A stretch of DNA of 64,000 bases from Nitrososphaerota archaeon (GCA_028867755.1 JAGWFT010000002.1:1-64000); one strand, 5' to 3'. Shown: positions 26,603 to 35,319, counted from the stretch's first letter. Notes: generated by a model from the sequence alone, not told the origin. Translations and numbers: made by a program.

Positions 26603-27520
26603 TCAATACACTGGAGTTATCCAACGAGAGTATTTTTTGTTTCTTCCTACGACAATTTCGGAATAAGCATTTTGAATCTGACGTGTTATCTTCCCAATTT
26701 TTCCATCTCCAACTTTTTTACCATCAACTGCAACAATAGGTGTTATCTCAGCAGCAGTTCCTGTCAAAAATACTTCATCAGAAAAATAAATTTCTGTTCT
26801 TGGGATATCGCGCTCTATTGTTTCGTAACCTAGATCTCTTGCTATCTTAATTACAGAATCTTTCGTGATTCCTTCTAATGCTGAAGAACTGGATGAAGGT
26901 GTAAGTAATTTTTCATCTCTTAATATGAATATGTTCTCTCCAGGAGCTTCACTGATGTTTCCGAGATGATCTAAGAGTATTGCTTCATCGTATCCATTTC
27001 TCTTACATTCCTGAGTAGCAAGTATTGAATTCAAATAATTGCCACCCATCTTTGCAAGCGGAGGAGTAGAAATATCATGAATTCTTCTCCACGATGAAAT
27101 GCCTGCTTTAATTCCATTTTTATTGAACAAATCTCCAAAGGGAAACATTACAACTGCAGCATGAGTTGGACTATTTTCTGTCACATGAAGATTTATTCCA
27201 TATCGTCCCACAAAATAAAATGGTCGTATGTAGCATGACTCTCTTACGTTATTTTTCTTGCAGAGCCCTATTATTGCATCAGCTATTTGTTTATCTGTAA
27301 ATTTTAGTGAGACAGAATAGACCTTTCCAGAATTTCTAAATCTTTTGATATGATCATGCAATCTGAAAATATACAAGTTTTTTGAATTCCAATAACCTCG
27401 CAATCCTTCAAAAACCGAAGTTCCATAGTGTATAGCATGTGTCATTACAGAAACTTTTGCCTCATCGTCTTTTACAAATTTACCATCAAACCAAACAAAC
27501 TTGGGAACAAAAGTTTTCAT
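26603..27520 (-). CDS. ilvE: Branched-chain amino-acid aminotransferase
   Basis: The 305-residue fold-type IV PLP enzyme performs the last step of Val, Leu and Ile synthesis. Key parts are HAIHYGTSVFEGLRGY near residue 28, the PLP lysine in PPLAKMGGNYLNS near residue 154, the EAPGENIF loop near residue 193 and the SSSALEGITKDSV region. It is followed after 1 nt by the dehydrogenase gene. It is not the DegT-type aminotransferase expected in a WbpBDE pathway, so coexpression may be coincidental. Confidence 0.93.
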   Translation of the reverse strand: MKTFVPKFVWFDGKFVKDDEAKVSVMTHAIHYGTSVFEGLRGYWNSKNLYIFRLHDHIKRFRNSGKVYSVSLKFTDKQIADAIIGLCKKNNVRESCYIRPFYFVGRYGINLHVTENSPTHAAVVMFPFGDLFNKNGIKAGISSWRRIHDISTPPLAKMGGNYLNSILATQECKRNGYDEAILLDHLGNISEAPGENIFILRDEKLLTPSSSSSALEGITKDSVIKIARDLGYETIERDIPRTEIYFSDEVFLTGTAAEITPIVAVDGKKVGDGKIGKITRQIQNAYSEIVVGRNKKYSRWITPVY

Positions 27521-27556
27521 ATGAAAAACCCATCTCTGTCTATAATTAATCTATTT

Positions 27557-28153
27557 CTACCAAAATCCAGTGCTTGGAAATTTCATACCAAGTATTCTGT
27601 ACGTAAGATCAGGTGAATTTGCAAATTTCTTCACAACATCCCAATTTGCGTGTATGATCTTTACAATTTCAGGCTCTACATAATTCTCCCAATCGGTATC
27701 CTTTCCAGCTGCTGACTCGAACATCTTTTGTTTTACAAATGAAGCCGATGTCTCTTTTCTCTGGCCAACCTTTGGATTCAATCCATAAAGCCTTAACACA
27801 AAAGCTTCTGCCTTATCTCCTGTATATGTAAAATAATCAGTTTTAATTCCATCTAAAATCTGCCTTTTGATGTTCCATGAATAATGTGAAAGTAATGGCG
27901 GCATGTACTTTGCAAATGGTGAGTAAAATGTGTAATTTGGCATTATGGATATGGAATCTCCAAATACTGATTCGAGCATCTTTTTTCTTAACTCGTAACT
28001 AAATGGAAAGCTCCTGCTATTGACTTCGTTGCCGTCGATTCTGAATATGACTGGAAGTACTCTTACCTCTGTGTTGCTTTTTAATTCATTGATGATTTCA
28101 ACATGGGCCTTAGTGACAGGATTTAGATGAGCAAGGTAGATTGAAAGTGTCAA
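27557..28153 (-). CDS. Nucleotidyltransferase-superfamily protein with altered HxGH motif
   Basis: The 198-residue product begins with a beta strand and the loop YLAHLNPVTKAHVEII. This matches the NMNAT/PPAT-type motif (NPxTxGH) except that the Gly before His is Ala. A second motif near residue 137, TSASFVKQKM, resembles the ISSTxIR phosphate-binding site. A nucleotidyl or cytidylyl transfer reaction is inferred; the substrate is unknown. The rest does not resemble standard NMNAT, PanC or CoaD. It lies upstream of ilvE with a 36-nt gap. Confidence 0.6.
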   Translation of the reverse strand: MTLSIYLAHLNPVTKAHVEIINELKSNTEVRVLPVIFRIDGNEVNSRSFPFSYELRKKMLESVFGDSISIMPNYTFYSPFAKYMPPLLSHYSWNIKRQILDGIKTDYFTYTGDKAEAFVLRLYGLNPKVGQRKETSASFVKQKMFESAAGKDTDWENYVEPEIVKIIHANWDVVKKFANSPDLTYRILGMKFPSTGFW

Positions 28154-28223
28154 TTGAATTCTGTATTTGTTCGGGGATATTTCAATCCTTGATTAAATTC
28201 ATGGAAACATTTCAATCTAAATA

Positions 28224-28297
28224 TGGGGACGATGGGACTTGAACCCACGACATCCAGCGCCCGAGGCTGGCAGTCTGCCAAGCTAACCTACGTCCCC
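28224..28297 (-). tRNA. tRNA-Pro(CGG)
   Basis: The minus strand gives a 74-nt cloverleaf: acceptor GGGGACG/CGTCCCC, anticodon stem CCAGC/GCTGG, loop CTCGGGC with anticodon CGG, T-arm GTGGG-TTCAAGT-CCCAT and discriminator A. No intron. Confidence 0.95.
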
Positions 28298-28345
28298 GTA
28301 GTTTCGCGAGAATGATGGAATATTATCTTTTCAAATGAAATCTGA

Positions 28346-29185
28346 CTAGCCGTATGACTCGTATTTTATCTCGAAGCTTTTATCAGCTCTCTTATTTCTC
28401 TCAGTCACAAATCCCTTTGGAGTTAACACATCAAGACATCCATCTATGGTACCTTGCCAGCCACAAATGAAAAATACTGTATTATCCTTGGTAATTTTAT
28501 CTCCAACCAATTTCTCAAGTGTCGATGTCTCTCCATTTTTTGATTGCAAGAAACTCTCCACTCTTCCTTTTTGTCCATTCCAAGTTCTGTTGAACCACTC
28601 GTCTGGTCTGCTGACTGTTGCTCTGTATCTGAAATTCCACTTGTCTTTTCCTCGGTCTAGGCTCTCCTCTTCAAGTCTAGTCAGTTCCTCTCTGTAACCA
28701 AGTTCATCGACATAACTTGCTCCATGTAAAACGATTATCTCTCTCTTGCTTCCTGTGGCATGAAGATGTCGTGCATAACTCACAAATGGAGCCAAGCCTG
28801 TACCTCCTCCTAAGCAAACAATCCTTCTGTCATCTGGTTCACCATTTGGTTTCTTCTCTTCAATGGTAAAAGCACCAGTAGGCTTTACCCAAGTGATCTC
28901 ATCGCCTTCTTTGGCACTAAACAGAACTGTTGTAAGACGACCTGGCAGTGGTTTTCTAACCCATCTTATGTATAATTCCATATACTTTCTGTTTTCTGGA
29001 TGTGAAGCAATAGAGTAAGCTCTTCTAATTACTTTATTCTCTGACTGCACATGAGCACCTAGAGTTACAAACTGACCTGATTTGTATTGGGGCATTTCTC
29101 CTTCTTTTGGTACGAACCTGAAAACTGCCAAATCTTCTTTTTGAATTTGAACGTAAGAAACTATCGCTTTACTTTCTACGACCAC
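28346..29185 (-). CDS. FNR-type flavin oxidoreductase (ferredoxin-NAD(P)H reductase-like)
   Basis: The 279-residue protein has an N-terminal FAD domain with the signature RRAYSIASHP near residue 54 and a C-terminal NAD(P) domain with CLGGGTGLAPFVSYARHLH near residue 123 and FFICGWQGTIDGCLDVL near residue 245. It would pass electrons between NAD(P)H and ferredoxin, so the two ferredoxins in the window are natural candidate partners. There is no fused Fe-S domain. It stands alone between two tRNA genes. Confidence 0.88.
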   Translation of the reverse strand: MVVESKAIVSYVQIQKEDLAVFRFVPKEGEMPQYKSGQFVTLGAHVQSENKVIRRAYSIASHPENRKYMELYIRWVRKPLPGRLTTVLFSAKEGDEITWVKPTGAFTIEEKKPNGEPDDRRIVCLGGGTGLAPFVSYARHLHATGSKREIIVLHGASYVDELGYREELTRLEEESLDRGKDKWNFRYRATVSRPDEWFNRTWNGQKGRVESFLQSKNGETSTLEKLVGDKITKDNTVFFICGWQGTIDGCLDVLTPKGFVTERNKRADKSFEIKYESYG

Positions 29186-29317
29186 GCGAAGAATTCTATT
29201 CTTGATAGTTAAATATCTTATGCTATTTTGGTCAAGCTAATTTTTTGGGTTACGCTAAACGTTAATAACCTCACAAAAAAAGTTAATGCAAATCAGATTT
29301 GCCCTCTGATTAAAACC

Positions 29318-29391
29318 GGGCCGGTCGTCTAGCCTAGTAGGATACGCCCTTGGCATGGGTGAGATCGTGGGTTCAAATCCCACCCGGTCCA
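29318..29391 (+). tRNA. tRNA-Ala(GGC)
   Basis: A 74-nt cloverleaf: acceptor GGGCCGG/CCGGTCC with G3:U70, anticodon stem CGCCC/GGGTG, loop TTGGCAT with anticodon GGC, T-arm GTGGG-TTCAAAT-CCCAC and discriminator A. A T-run follows at once (CTTTTTAAA), a likely terminator. It is the second tRNA-Ala in the window. Confidence 0.95.
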
Positions 29392-29402
29392 CTTTTTAAA
29401 AA

Positions 29403-29810
29403 TCAAGTTACAGTTATGTTAAATGTAGATATGGGAGCAAGCGGATCTATGTCTCGTAAATTATCCCACACTAATACCTGAATCTTGTATGTTCCGCTTG
29501 CATGTGGAGTCCAAGAAAGAGCCGCAGTAAGAGTTTGATTGGAAACAAGGGAACCTGTAGCATAATTTAGATCTGATGTAGCTCCATCAGAATCAATTAC
29601 TTGTACAATATATGCCCAGTTGACGTTATTTTGGCTTACATTTTTCAGTGATGTTTGTAGGTTAAGTTGTTGATCTACTACTGGAGAATTGATTTCTTCT
29701 CCAAGAGAGTCAACTATCTTAAAATCTGATGCAGAAATTTCACCATATCCGTATGCAGAATTAATTCCAATTATTGCAAGAGCGAAAGGCAATACGAGGA
29801 AAAACCTCAT
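29403..29810 (-). CDS. Secreted beta-sandwich protein, unknown function
   Basis: The 135-residue product has a signal peptide (residues 1-21, FLVLPFALAIIGINSAYG) and then a single Ig/CARDB-like domain: QQLNLQTSLKNVSQNNVNWAYIVQV, TAALSWTPHASGTYKIQVLVWD. That edge pattern (W-x-P..SGTYKI) is common in archaeal extracellular domains. It is divergent from Alba and immediately downstream of tRNA-Ala. No enzymatic residues are seen. Confidence 0.75.
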   Translation of the reverse strand: MRFFLVLPFALAIIGINSAYGYGEISASDFKIVDSLGEEINSPVVDQQLNLQTSLKNVSQNNVNWAYIVQVIDSDGATSDLNYATGSLVSNQTLTAALSWTPHASGTYKIQVLVWDNLRDIDPLAPISTFNITVT

Positions 29811-29832
29811 CGCAACGATTCTTGCATTCTTA

Positions 29833-29844
29833 GATTTAAATTAT
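29833..29844 (+). promoter_or_regulatory. TATA box of alba
   Basis: GATTTAAATTAT is centred 26 nt before the ATG at 29864, again a leaderless layout. Confidence 0.55.
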
Positions 29845-29863
29845 CCCAAGGAACAGAGCACAC

Positions 29864-30148
29864 ATGTCCGAATCTAGAGAAACTATCTACATAGGAAAGA
29901 AGCCACTGATGGCGTACGTTACTTCTTCGCTCATACAGTTGGCAAATCAACCAAGAATATCTATCAAGGCAAGAGGACTAAGCATTGGTCGTGCAGTTGA
30001 TGTAGCTCAAATAATTGCACGAAAGACAGAAAATGCTGGTTACTCAATTGGAAGCATCAAGATTGGATCAGAACAACTTCAATCACAAGATGGACGCTCT
30101 AGGAATGTTTCTACTATAGACATAGAAGTAAAGAGAAACTCTTCTTAG
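29864..30148 (+). CDS. albA: Chromatin protein Alba
   Basis: The 94-residue protein matches Alba: TIYIGKKPLMAYVTSSL, KARGLSIGRAVDVAQIIARK (helix and RNA/DNA contact) and IGSIKIGSEQL in the hairpin arm. Residues KK near 13-14 correspond to the lysine acetylated in Sulfolobus Alba. It coats DNA and also binds RNA. It is a monocistronic gene with its own leaderless promoter. Confidence 0.96.
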   Translation: MSESRETIYIGKKPLMAYVTSSLIQLANQPRISIKARGLSIGRAVDVAQIIARKTENAGYSIGSIKIGSEQLQSQDGRSRNVSTIDIEVKRNSS

Positions 30149-30176
30149 GAAGCCTTGACGAAATCTTCCTTTTTTG

Positions 30177-31049
30177 TTATTTTTTGTGAGACTTTGTCTC
30201 GTATTTGTGTTCCATCTTCTTGAATTTTGATAATTCTACAATTTCATTGAACTGATCAAAATTAACAAGATTATTTTTTAGCTTTAAAGTAGTCCCACTT
30301 TTCTTTAGCTCTTTTAGAATTTGTAGTGTTGCAAATGTATTGGCATACAATACAGAAAGTGGATAGAGAATGAGATTGAATCCCATCCTGTGCAGCTCAT
30401 TTGAGGAAAGCATAGGTGTAGCTCCGCCTTCTATCATGTTTGCTACTAGAGGTACCTTTATCGCTTTTCCTATCTTCCTCATCTCGTCAATTGATTTGGG
30501 GGCTTCGATGAATATTGCATCAGCACCAATTTCCTTATACAAAAGACCTCGTTCGATTGCAGCATCAATTCCCTCTGTTGCACGAGCATCAGTTCTTGCT
30601 ACGATTATGAAGTCATTATTTTTTCTGGCATCTACTGCAGCTCGGAGTTTTTCAGCATACTCTTCTTTAACAATCACTTCCTTTCCAGACATATGTCCAC
30701 ATCTCTTTGGCCATTTCTGATCTTCTAGGAAGATACCCGCAGCCCCAACTGCTTCTAATTCATTGACAAGCTTCCATACACTCAAAGGATTTCCATAACC
30801 AGTATCGGCATCCACTATGACTGGGACTGAAACAGACTTGCAAATTCGCCTTGCATTTTCAATAGTTTCTGTAGATCCAATAAAGCCATAATCTGGCATA
30901 CCAAGTAAAGCTGCAGATGTCCCGTATCCAGTTTGAAACATGGCCTCAAATCCTGCTTTTTGGGCTATTCTGGCTGTTATTGCATCGTAAACGCCAGGAA
31001 ATACGAGTGGCCTTGATTTATCATATACTAATTTTCTAATATTTGTCAA
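30177..31049 (-). CDS. PEP mutase/isocitrate lyase-superfamily enzyme
   Basis: The 290-residue TIM-barrel protein has FPGVYDAITARIAQKAGF at the N-terminus, DADTGYGNPLSV near residue 81 (metal Asp), IFLEDQKWPKRCGHMSGK near residue 107 with the catalytic-loop Cys of the KRCGH type, and ARTDAR near residue 151. Such enzymes cleave or form C-C bonds next to a carboxylate, for example 2-methylisocitrate lyase or oxaloacetate decarboxylase. The exact substrate is open. It starts with TTG and follows the PadR gene after about 30 nt on the same strand. Confidence 0.85.
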   Translation of the reverse strand: MTNIRKLVYDKSRPLVFPGVYDAITARIAQKAGFEAMFQTGYGTSAALLGMPDYGFIGSTETIENARRICKSVSVPVIVDADTGYGNPLSVWKLVNELEAVGAAGIFLEDQKWPKRCGHMSGKEVIVKEEYAEKLRAAVDARKNNDFIIVARTDARATEGIDAAIERGLLYKEIGADAIFIEAPKSIDEMRKIGKAIKVPLVANMIEGGATPMLSSNELHRMGFNLILYPLSVLYANTFATLQILKELKKSGTTLKLKNNLVNFDQFNEIVELSKFKKMEHKYETKSHKK

Positions 31050-31081
31050 CTGTCGCTATACTGTTTTGCAATTATTTATTG

Positions 31082-31591
31082 CTAATTGATCTTGATTTCC
31101 TTGCCCTGTGATTTTTTTTCAGCAGCTTCCATCTTTCGCAATTCCGATTCAAGGAATTTCCTATATCGTTGGGTCTCGTCCTTAGTCATGTATAAGACGT
31201 TAGAACTAAGTGAACTTCCAATGATATTGATTCGTTCTATTAGGTCCATGGCTACAAACTTACCCACCTCTCCCATTCTAAAAATCACATCAAGTTGGTT
31301 CTTGACTATCTTATCCAAGGCCTCAAGGTCCTCTGAAACTACTCTTCCTTTCTTAGTAATCTGATATTTGCCGTCTTTTGTCTCCTCTATCAGGCCTTCA
31401 TCTAACAATCTTCCAAGTAGAGGATATATCAGTCCAGGCGAGGGCTTCCACTTTCCTCCACTCTGAACAACTGCCATATCGATTATTTCCTTTCCAGTAC
31501 TTGGCTTCTTCTTTAGAGCTTCTAAAATGAAATATCTTGAAAAACCGCGTGGGATTGAACTTCCTACTCTCTGTAACCACTCAGAAATCAT
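31082..31591 (-). CDS. PadR-family transcriptional regulator
   Basis: The protein (169 residues from ATG 31591) has a PadR winged helix at about residues 15-95: RYFILEALKKKPSTGKEIID, SPGLIYPLLGRLLDEGLIEE, KYQITKKGR; a helical dimerisation tail follows. The effector is unknown. Two tandem palindromes lie over its start and between its TATA box and the ATG, suggesting autorepression. The downstream lyase gene is probably cotranscribed. The in-frame GTG at 31594 is also possible but lies inside the palindrome and nearer to the TATA box. Confidence 0.88.
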   Translation of the reverse strand: MISEWLQRVGSSIPRGFSRYFILEALKKKPSTGKEIIDMAVVQSGGKWKPSPGLIYPLLGRLLDEGLIEETKDGKYQITKKGRVVSEDLEALDKIVKNQLDVIFRMGEVGKFVAMDLIERINIIGSSLSSNVLYMTKDETQRYRKFLESELRKMEAAEKKSQGKEIKIN

Positions 31592-31613
31592 CACTAGTGA
31601 TATCGCTAGCGAT
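31590..31613. promoter_or_regulatory. Two abutting 12-bp palindromes, candidate PadR operators
   Basis: ATCACTAGTGAT (31590-31601) and ATCGCTAGCGAT (31602-31613) are each perfect palindromes, differ at only two symmetric positions and touch end to end. They span the region between the TATA box and the start codon of padR. Confidence 0.7.
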
Positions 31614-31620
31614 ATATATT
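31612..31620 (-). promoter_or_regulatory. TATA box of padR
   Basis: On the minus strand AATATATAT is centred about 25 nt before ATG 31591 and directly next to the palindromes, so a bound repressor would block the transcript start. Confidence 0.6.
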
Positions 31621-31654
31621 AATGATTCTGACCTTGGTCTAGTCCTTCACAAGA

Positions 31655-31664
31655 CATATTTATG
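31655..31664 (+). promoter_or_regulatory. TATA-like element of the sdh operon
   Basis: CATATTTATG is centred about 31 nt before the sdhA ATG at 31691. It lies about 40 nt from the padR palindromes, which may leave room for divergent control. Confidence 0.4.
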
Positions 31665-31690
31665 AAGTCTGAAAAGAAAGATGTCGAATC

Positions 31691-33403
31691 ATGGTTAATA
31701 GCATCGAAAATGATCTTCTGATCGTAGGTTCTGGTCTTGCTGGTCTGAGAGCAGCGATTCAAGCAGCAAAGGTTGCTCCGCATATCAAAATTGCTGTCAT
31801 TTCAAAACTACAAGTAATGCGCTCGCATTCTGTTTCTGCAGAGGGCGGTACTGCAGCTGTTCTTTATCCTGAAGATGGTGATACAATAGAATCACATGTC
31901 TATGATACTGTAAAAGGAAGCGATTTTCTCGGTGATCAAGATGTGATTGAAAAACTTGTCAACGAAATGCCATCCGAAGTCTATCAACTTGAACATTGGG
32001 GAATGCCATGGTCAAGAAGAGATGACGGAAGGATTGGTCAGAGAAACTTTGGTGGATATAGTTTTCCAAGGGCAACATATGCTCAGGATAAGGTAGGATT
32101 CTACGAAATGCAAACTCTGTATGACACATGTCAAAAATTCGATAACATCGAATTCTATAACGAATGGTTTGTCACATCGATAGTCCATGATGGTCAAAGA
32201 TTCTGTGGTATCACTGCAATAGAAATGTCAAGTGGTACTTTTTACACATTCAAGGCAAAGGCACTGATTATTGCTACAGGCGGAGCAGGAAGGGTATACA
32301 GTTTTTCAACTTATGCATTAGCTTCGACTCCAGACGGTTTGGATATGGCATACCGAGCTGGGATGGCTCTAAAGGACATGGAGTTTGTCCAATTCCACCC
32401 TACTGGTATACTACCTTCGGGAATTTTGATTACTGAAGGTGCCAGAGGCGAGGGCGGATATCTTCTTAATAACAAAGGAGAACGTTTTATGAAAAAATAT
32501 GCCCCAAGCAAACTAGAGCTAGCATCAAGAGACGTTGTATCACGTGCTATGATTACTGAAATAAACGAAGGACGTGGATTCAAGCATGATACAGGTGTAG
32601 ATTGCTTGAAATTAGATTTGAGGCACTTGGGAAAAGAGTTGATTATAAGAAAACTTCCTGCAATACGTGAGATATCATTAAAATTCTCAGGAATTGATCC
32701 ATCTAATGAACCAGTTGATGTCAGACCTGTATGCCATTACATGATGGGAGGCATTCATAGTAACATAGACGGGGCAACTGAAATTCAAGGAATATGGACA
32801 GCTGGAGAAGCTGCATGCAATAGCGTTCATGGAGCAAACAGATTAGGCGCAAACTCTACCGCAGAGTGTCTTGTATGGGGTAAGATCACAGGTGAGCTTG
32901 CGGCAAAATATATTTTAGAAGATAAATCTTCTCCACCATTCCCATTACATTTGGTTGCAACTGAGGAAAAAAGAATCTATGATGGCATATTCAGAGGTAC
33001 AGGCAGCGTAAATCCATATGAAGTTAGACAGGAATTAACCGAGGTAATGAATAACAAAGCTTACGTTTTTAGAAATGAAAATGATCTTGTAGAAGGCCTC
33101 AAGTTGGTAAGGGGATTAAGACAAAAAACATGGAAACATGTAGACGACAAAGCTAAAGAATACAATACCAATTTCACAAATGTGATGGAACTTGATTCCA
33201 TGTTTCGCATCGCTGAAGTAATTCTAATGGGTGCAATTTGGAGAAAAGAATCTCGAGGAGCTCATGCAAGAACAGATTATCCAGACAGGGATGACAAGAA
33301 CTTTTTGGCTCACACTCTAGTTTATTATGATACAAAAGAGCCTGTCATCAAGACTCACCCTGTCACTATTACTAAATACAAGCCAGTGGAGAGAAAATAC
33401 TGA
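31691..33403 (+). CDS. sdhA: Succinate dehydrogenase/fumarate reductase flavoprotein subunit
   Basis: The 570-residue subunit oxidises succinate to fumarate. It has the FAD dinucleotide fold LLIVGSGLAGLRAAIQAAK at residues 9-27, the HSVSAEGGTAAVL segment near residue 45 with the His that links FAD, the QFHPTGI region near residue 235, TEGARGEGG near 246 and the HGANRLGANSTAECLVWG region near residue 380. Subunits C, D and B follow in order with overlapping or touching ends. A complete complex II is therefore encoded. Confidence 0.96.
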   Translation: MVNSIENDLLIVGSGLAGLRAAIQAAKVAPHIKIAVISKLQVMRSHSVSAEGGTAAVLYPEDGDTIESHVYDTVKGSDFLGDQDVIEKLVNEMPSEVYQLEHWGMPWSRRDDGRIGQRNFGGYSFPRATYAQDKVGFYEMQTLYDTCQKFDNIEFYNEWFVTSIVHDGQRFCGITAIEMSSGTFYTFKAKALIIATGGAGRVYSFSTYALASTPDGLDMAYRAGMALKDMEFVQFHPTGILPSGILITEGARGEGGYLLNNKGERFMKKYAPSKLELASRDVVSRAMITEINEGRGFKHDTGVDCLKLDLRHLGKELIIRKLPAIREISLKFSGIDPSNEPVDVRPVCHYMMGGIHSNIDGATEIQGIWTAGEAACNSVHGANRLGANSTAECLVWGKITGELAAKYILEDKSSPPFPLHLVATEEKRIYDGIFRGTGSVNPYEVRQELTEVMNNKAYVFRNENDLVEGLKLVRGLRQKTWKHVDDKAKEYNTNFTNVMELDSMFRIAEVILMGAIWRKESRGAHARTDYPDRDDKNFLAHTLVYYDTKEPVIKTHPVTITKYKPVERKY

Positions 33404-33837
33404 TGGCTGAACAATTCTCTAACCGCGAAGGCATCAAGGGAATGATAAACCCAACTCGTTATGGATTAGAGCGAGTTGCATATTGGATGCAAAGACTAAG
33501 CGGACTTGGCCTTCTCGCATATTTGATTGGGCATATTTATGAAACAAGCACTATTCTCAACGGAAAGGCTGCATGGAACAACATGTTATCATTGACACAA
33601 ACTCCGGGAGGTCACCTCGTACTTGTAATCGTAATAGGAATGTGTGTTTTTCATACGGGAAATGGAATACGACTAATGATAAGTGAAGGAGGAAAGGGAA
33701 TAGGAAGACCTGGTCAGCCTGAATATCCATATCGCGCTTCTTCGTTGAACTATAAGCAAAGACTTTGCATTTGGGTGTCAATAGCACTTGCAGCATTAGC
33801 AATGATGTATGGTGCTGGCGTATTGCTTGGTGATTAA
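33403..33837 (+). CDS. sdhC: Succinate dehydrogenase membrane subunit C
   Basis: The 144-residue protein has three membrane segments (about 35-52, 70-90 and 118-140) and the motif QRLSGLGLLAYLIGHI with the SGL/H pattern of cytochrome b556 subunits; His residues at HIYE and FHTGNG are candidate haem ligands. It shares one nucleotide with the sdhA stop codon and is followed 1 nt later by sdhD. Confidence 0.88.
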   Translation: MAEQFSNREGIKGMINPTRYGLERVAYWMQRLSGLGLLAYLIGHIYETSTILNGKAAWNNMLSLTQTPGGHLVLVIVIGMCVFHTGNGIRLMISEGGKGIGRPGQPEYPYRASSLNYKQRLCIWVSIALAALAMMYGAGVLLGD

Positions 33838-33838
33838 G

Positions 33839-34183
33839 ATGAGAGAAAGCATAATCATGAAGATACATTATGGAACTGCGCTTGGAGCAGTGGCACTTGT
33901 AGCTATACATATTCTCATGAGGATGTCGCAGAAATATTCTGATTCGTTACAATATCAAAATGTAATCGCAAACTATCACCTTCTACCATATGCACTCATG
34001 CTTGAAGTGATACTGGTCTTGTTATCAGTTCATGGATTTAATGGACTACGTGTTATTCTATTGGAGCTAAAGCAAGGTGTTGCATATGAAAGAGCAATTA
34101 ACTATGGCTCGATTGCAGCAATGGCTGCTCTAGTAGCATATGGTTCAAGAACTATATTGATGGCTGGAATGGGAGTTTCATAA
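33839..34183 (+). CDS. sdhD: Succinate dehydrogenase membrane subunit D
   Basis: From ATG 33839 the product is 114 residues with three membrane segments and the sequence VHGFNGLRVILLEL, matching the HGxNGLR haem/quinone-side motif of small Sdh subunits. A TTG at 33809 in the same frame would overlap sdhC by 29 nt and adds a short untypical stretch, so I chose the ATG. It lies 2 nt before sdhB. Confidence 0.87.
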   Translation: MRESIIMKIHYGTALGAVALVAIHILMRMSQKYSDSLQYQNVIANYHLLPYALMLEVILVLLSVHGFNGLRVILLELKQGVAYERAINYGSIAAMAALVAYGSRTILMAGMGVS

Positions 34184-34185
34184 CA

Positions 34186-34971
34186 ATGGCAACAGTAGAG
34201 GTTTCAACAGAAAAAAAAGCAGAACCACCTCAGACATCTGTGCCTGCACCTTCCAAACCAAAAACAATAACACTTAGAATATCTAGGTTTAACCCGTCAG
34301 AGAACGCAGAAACAAAATTTGAGGAATTCAAGATTCCAGTACAAAAATGGACTACTGTACTAGAAGCAATTCTGTATGTGAAAGAGAATCTTGATCATTC
34401 TGTTGCTGTTAGATATTCATGCAGACAAGCATCATGTGGCTCATGTGGAATGAAAATTAATGGCAAACCTAGACTTGCTTGCTATACAAAAATTTCTGAG
34501 CTTGAGTCAAACGTTGTCACAGTAGAACCAATGAATAATTTTCCTATAATTCGAGATTTAGCAGTTGACTTTAAGCAACTCTTCTCAACTCACAAGAAAA
34601 TGAAGCCATTTATCATAAATGAAGAGTCTGAAGTGCAGCCTGGAGCTAAGGAATTTATTCAGACCCCACAAGATCTTGAAAAATTCCTACAATTTTCATA
34701 TTGTATTAAATGTGGCCTGTGTAACTCTGCCTGCCCAACCATGGCAACAGACAAGTCGTTTGTCGGACCTCAAGGCCTTGCACAAGCCTACAGATACACT
34801 GCCGATAACAGGGATCAAGGAAAGAAGGATAGGCTCAAAATCGTAGATCAATCTCATGGTATATGGAGATGTCACTTTGCCGGTTCTTGCAGTAATGTGT
34901 GTCCAAAGGGAGTAGATCCTGCAATGGCAATACAATTACTTAGGGGATATCTGCTAGGATTTAGAAAATAA
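34186..34971 (+). CDS. sdhB: Succinate dehydrogenase iron-sulfur subunit
   Basis: The 261-residue subunit carries three clusters: [2Fe-2S] at CRQASCGSCGM (near residue 85) plus a later Cys in RLACYT, [4Fe-4S] at CIKCGLCNSACP (near residue 173), and a third CHFAGSCSNVCPKG (near residue 227). About 28 extra Pro/Thr/Lys-rich residues precede the ferredoxin fold. It links FAD in SdhA to the membrane quinone site. Confidence 0.96.
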   Translation: MATVEVSTEKKAEPPQTSVPAPSKPKTITLRISRFNPSENAETKFEEFKIPVQKWTTVLEAILYVKENLDHSVAVRYSCRQASCGSCGMKINGKPRLACYTKISELESNVVTVEPMNNFPIIRDLAVDFKQLFSTHKKMKPFIINEESEVQPGAKEFIQTPQDLEKFLQFSYCIKCGLCNSACPTMATDKSFVGPQGLAQAYRYTADNRDQGKKDRLKIVDQSHGIWRCHFAGSCSNVCPKGVDPAMAIQLLRGYLLGFRK

Positions 34972-34977
34972 GTCTCT

Positions 34978-35298
34978 CTAAGGCTTTTTAGGATTTTTGC
35001 TTGAATTTACCTGATTATTGATAGCTTCTGCCATGAAATGATTTGAGACATTCAGCTTCACATCGTCTACTCCATCTATCTTCAACAAGCCATCATGAAC
35101 ATCTTGAGCAATCTTAAATCCAAATATTGCAGGACAGAAAGGACTAGTCAGATGCAAATCTACTTTGACATCTGAACCGTTAATGTCAATATTATCTATC
35201 AATTCAAGCTCCATTATTGAGACATTGATTTCCGGATCAACTATTTTTGTCAGCTCATCGAAGATTTGTCTTCTTAAATCAGTGGATGCCTGTGCCAT
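34978..35298 (-). CDS. DUF59/MIP18-family iron-sulfur assembly protein
   Basis: The 106-residue protein shows IVDPEINVSIMELELIDNI near residue 18 and LTSPFCPAIFGFKIAQDV near residue 50, where the Cys-Pro is the hallmark of the family (SufT/PaaD/MIP18). Such proteins help deliver Fe-S clusters to targets; its place next to sdhB, a three-cluster protein, fits. It is convergent with sdhB and divergent from argH, with a shared promoter region of about 50 nt. Confidence 0.88.
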   Translation of the reverse strand: MAQASTDLRRQIFDELTKIVDPEINVSIMELELIDNIDINGSDVKVDLHLTSPFCPAIFGFKIAQDVHDGLLKIDGVDDVKLNVSNHFMAEAINNQVNSSKNPKKP

Positions 35299-35319
35299 AA
35301 ATCAAAAAAGCGTCTATGC

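Noticed and set aside
26603-27520. Aminotransferase next to a sugar dehydrogenase as the WbpE step of a diacetamido-sugar pathway
   Set aside because: The PLP lysine context and EGLRGY/EAPGENIF motifs are those of fold-type IV branched-chain aminotransferases, not of the DegT family.
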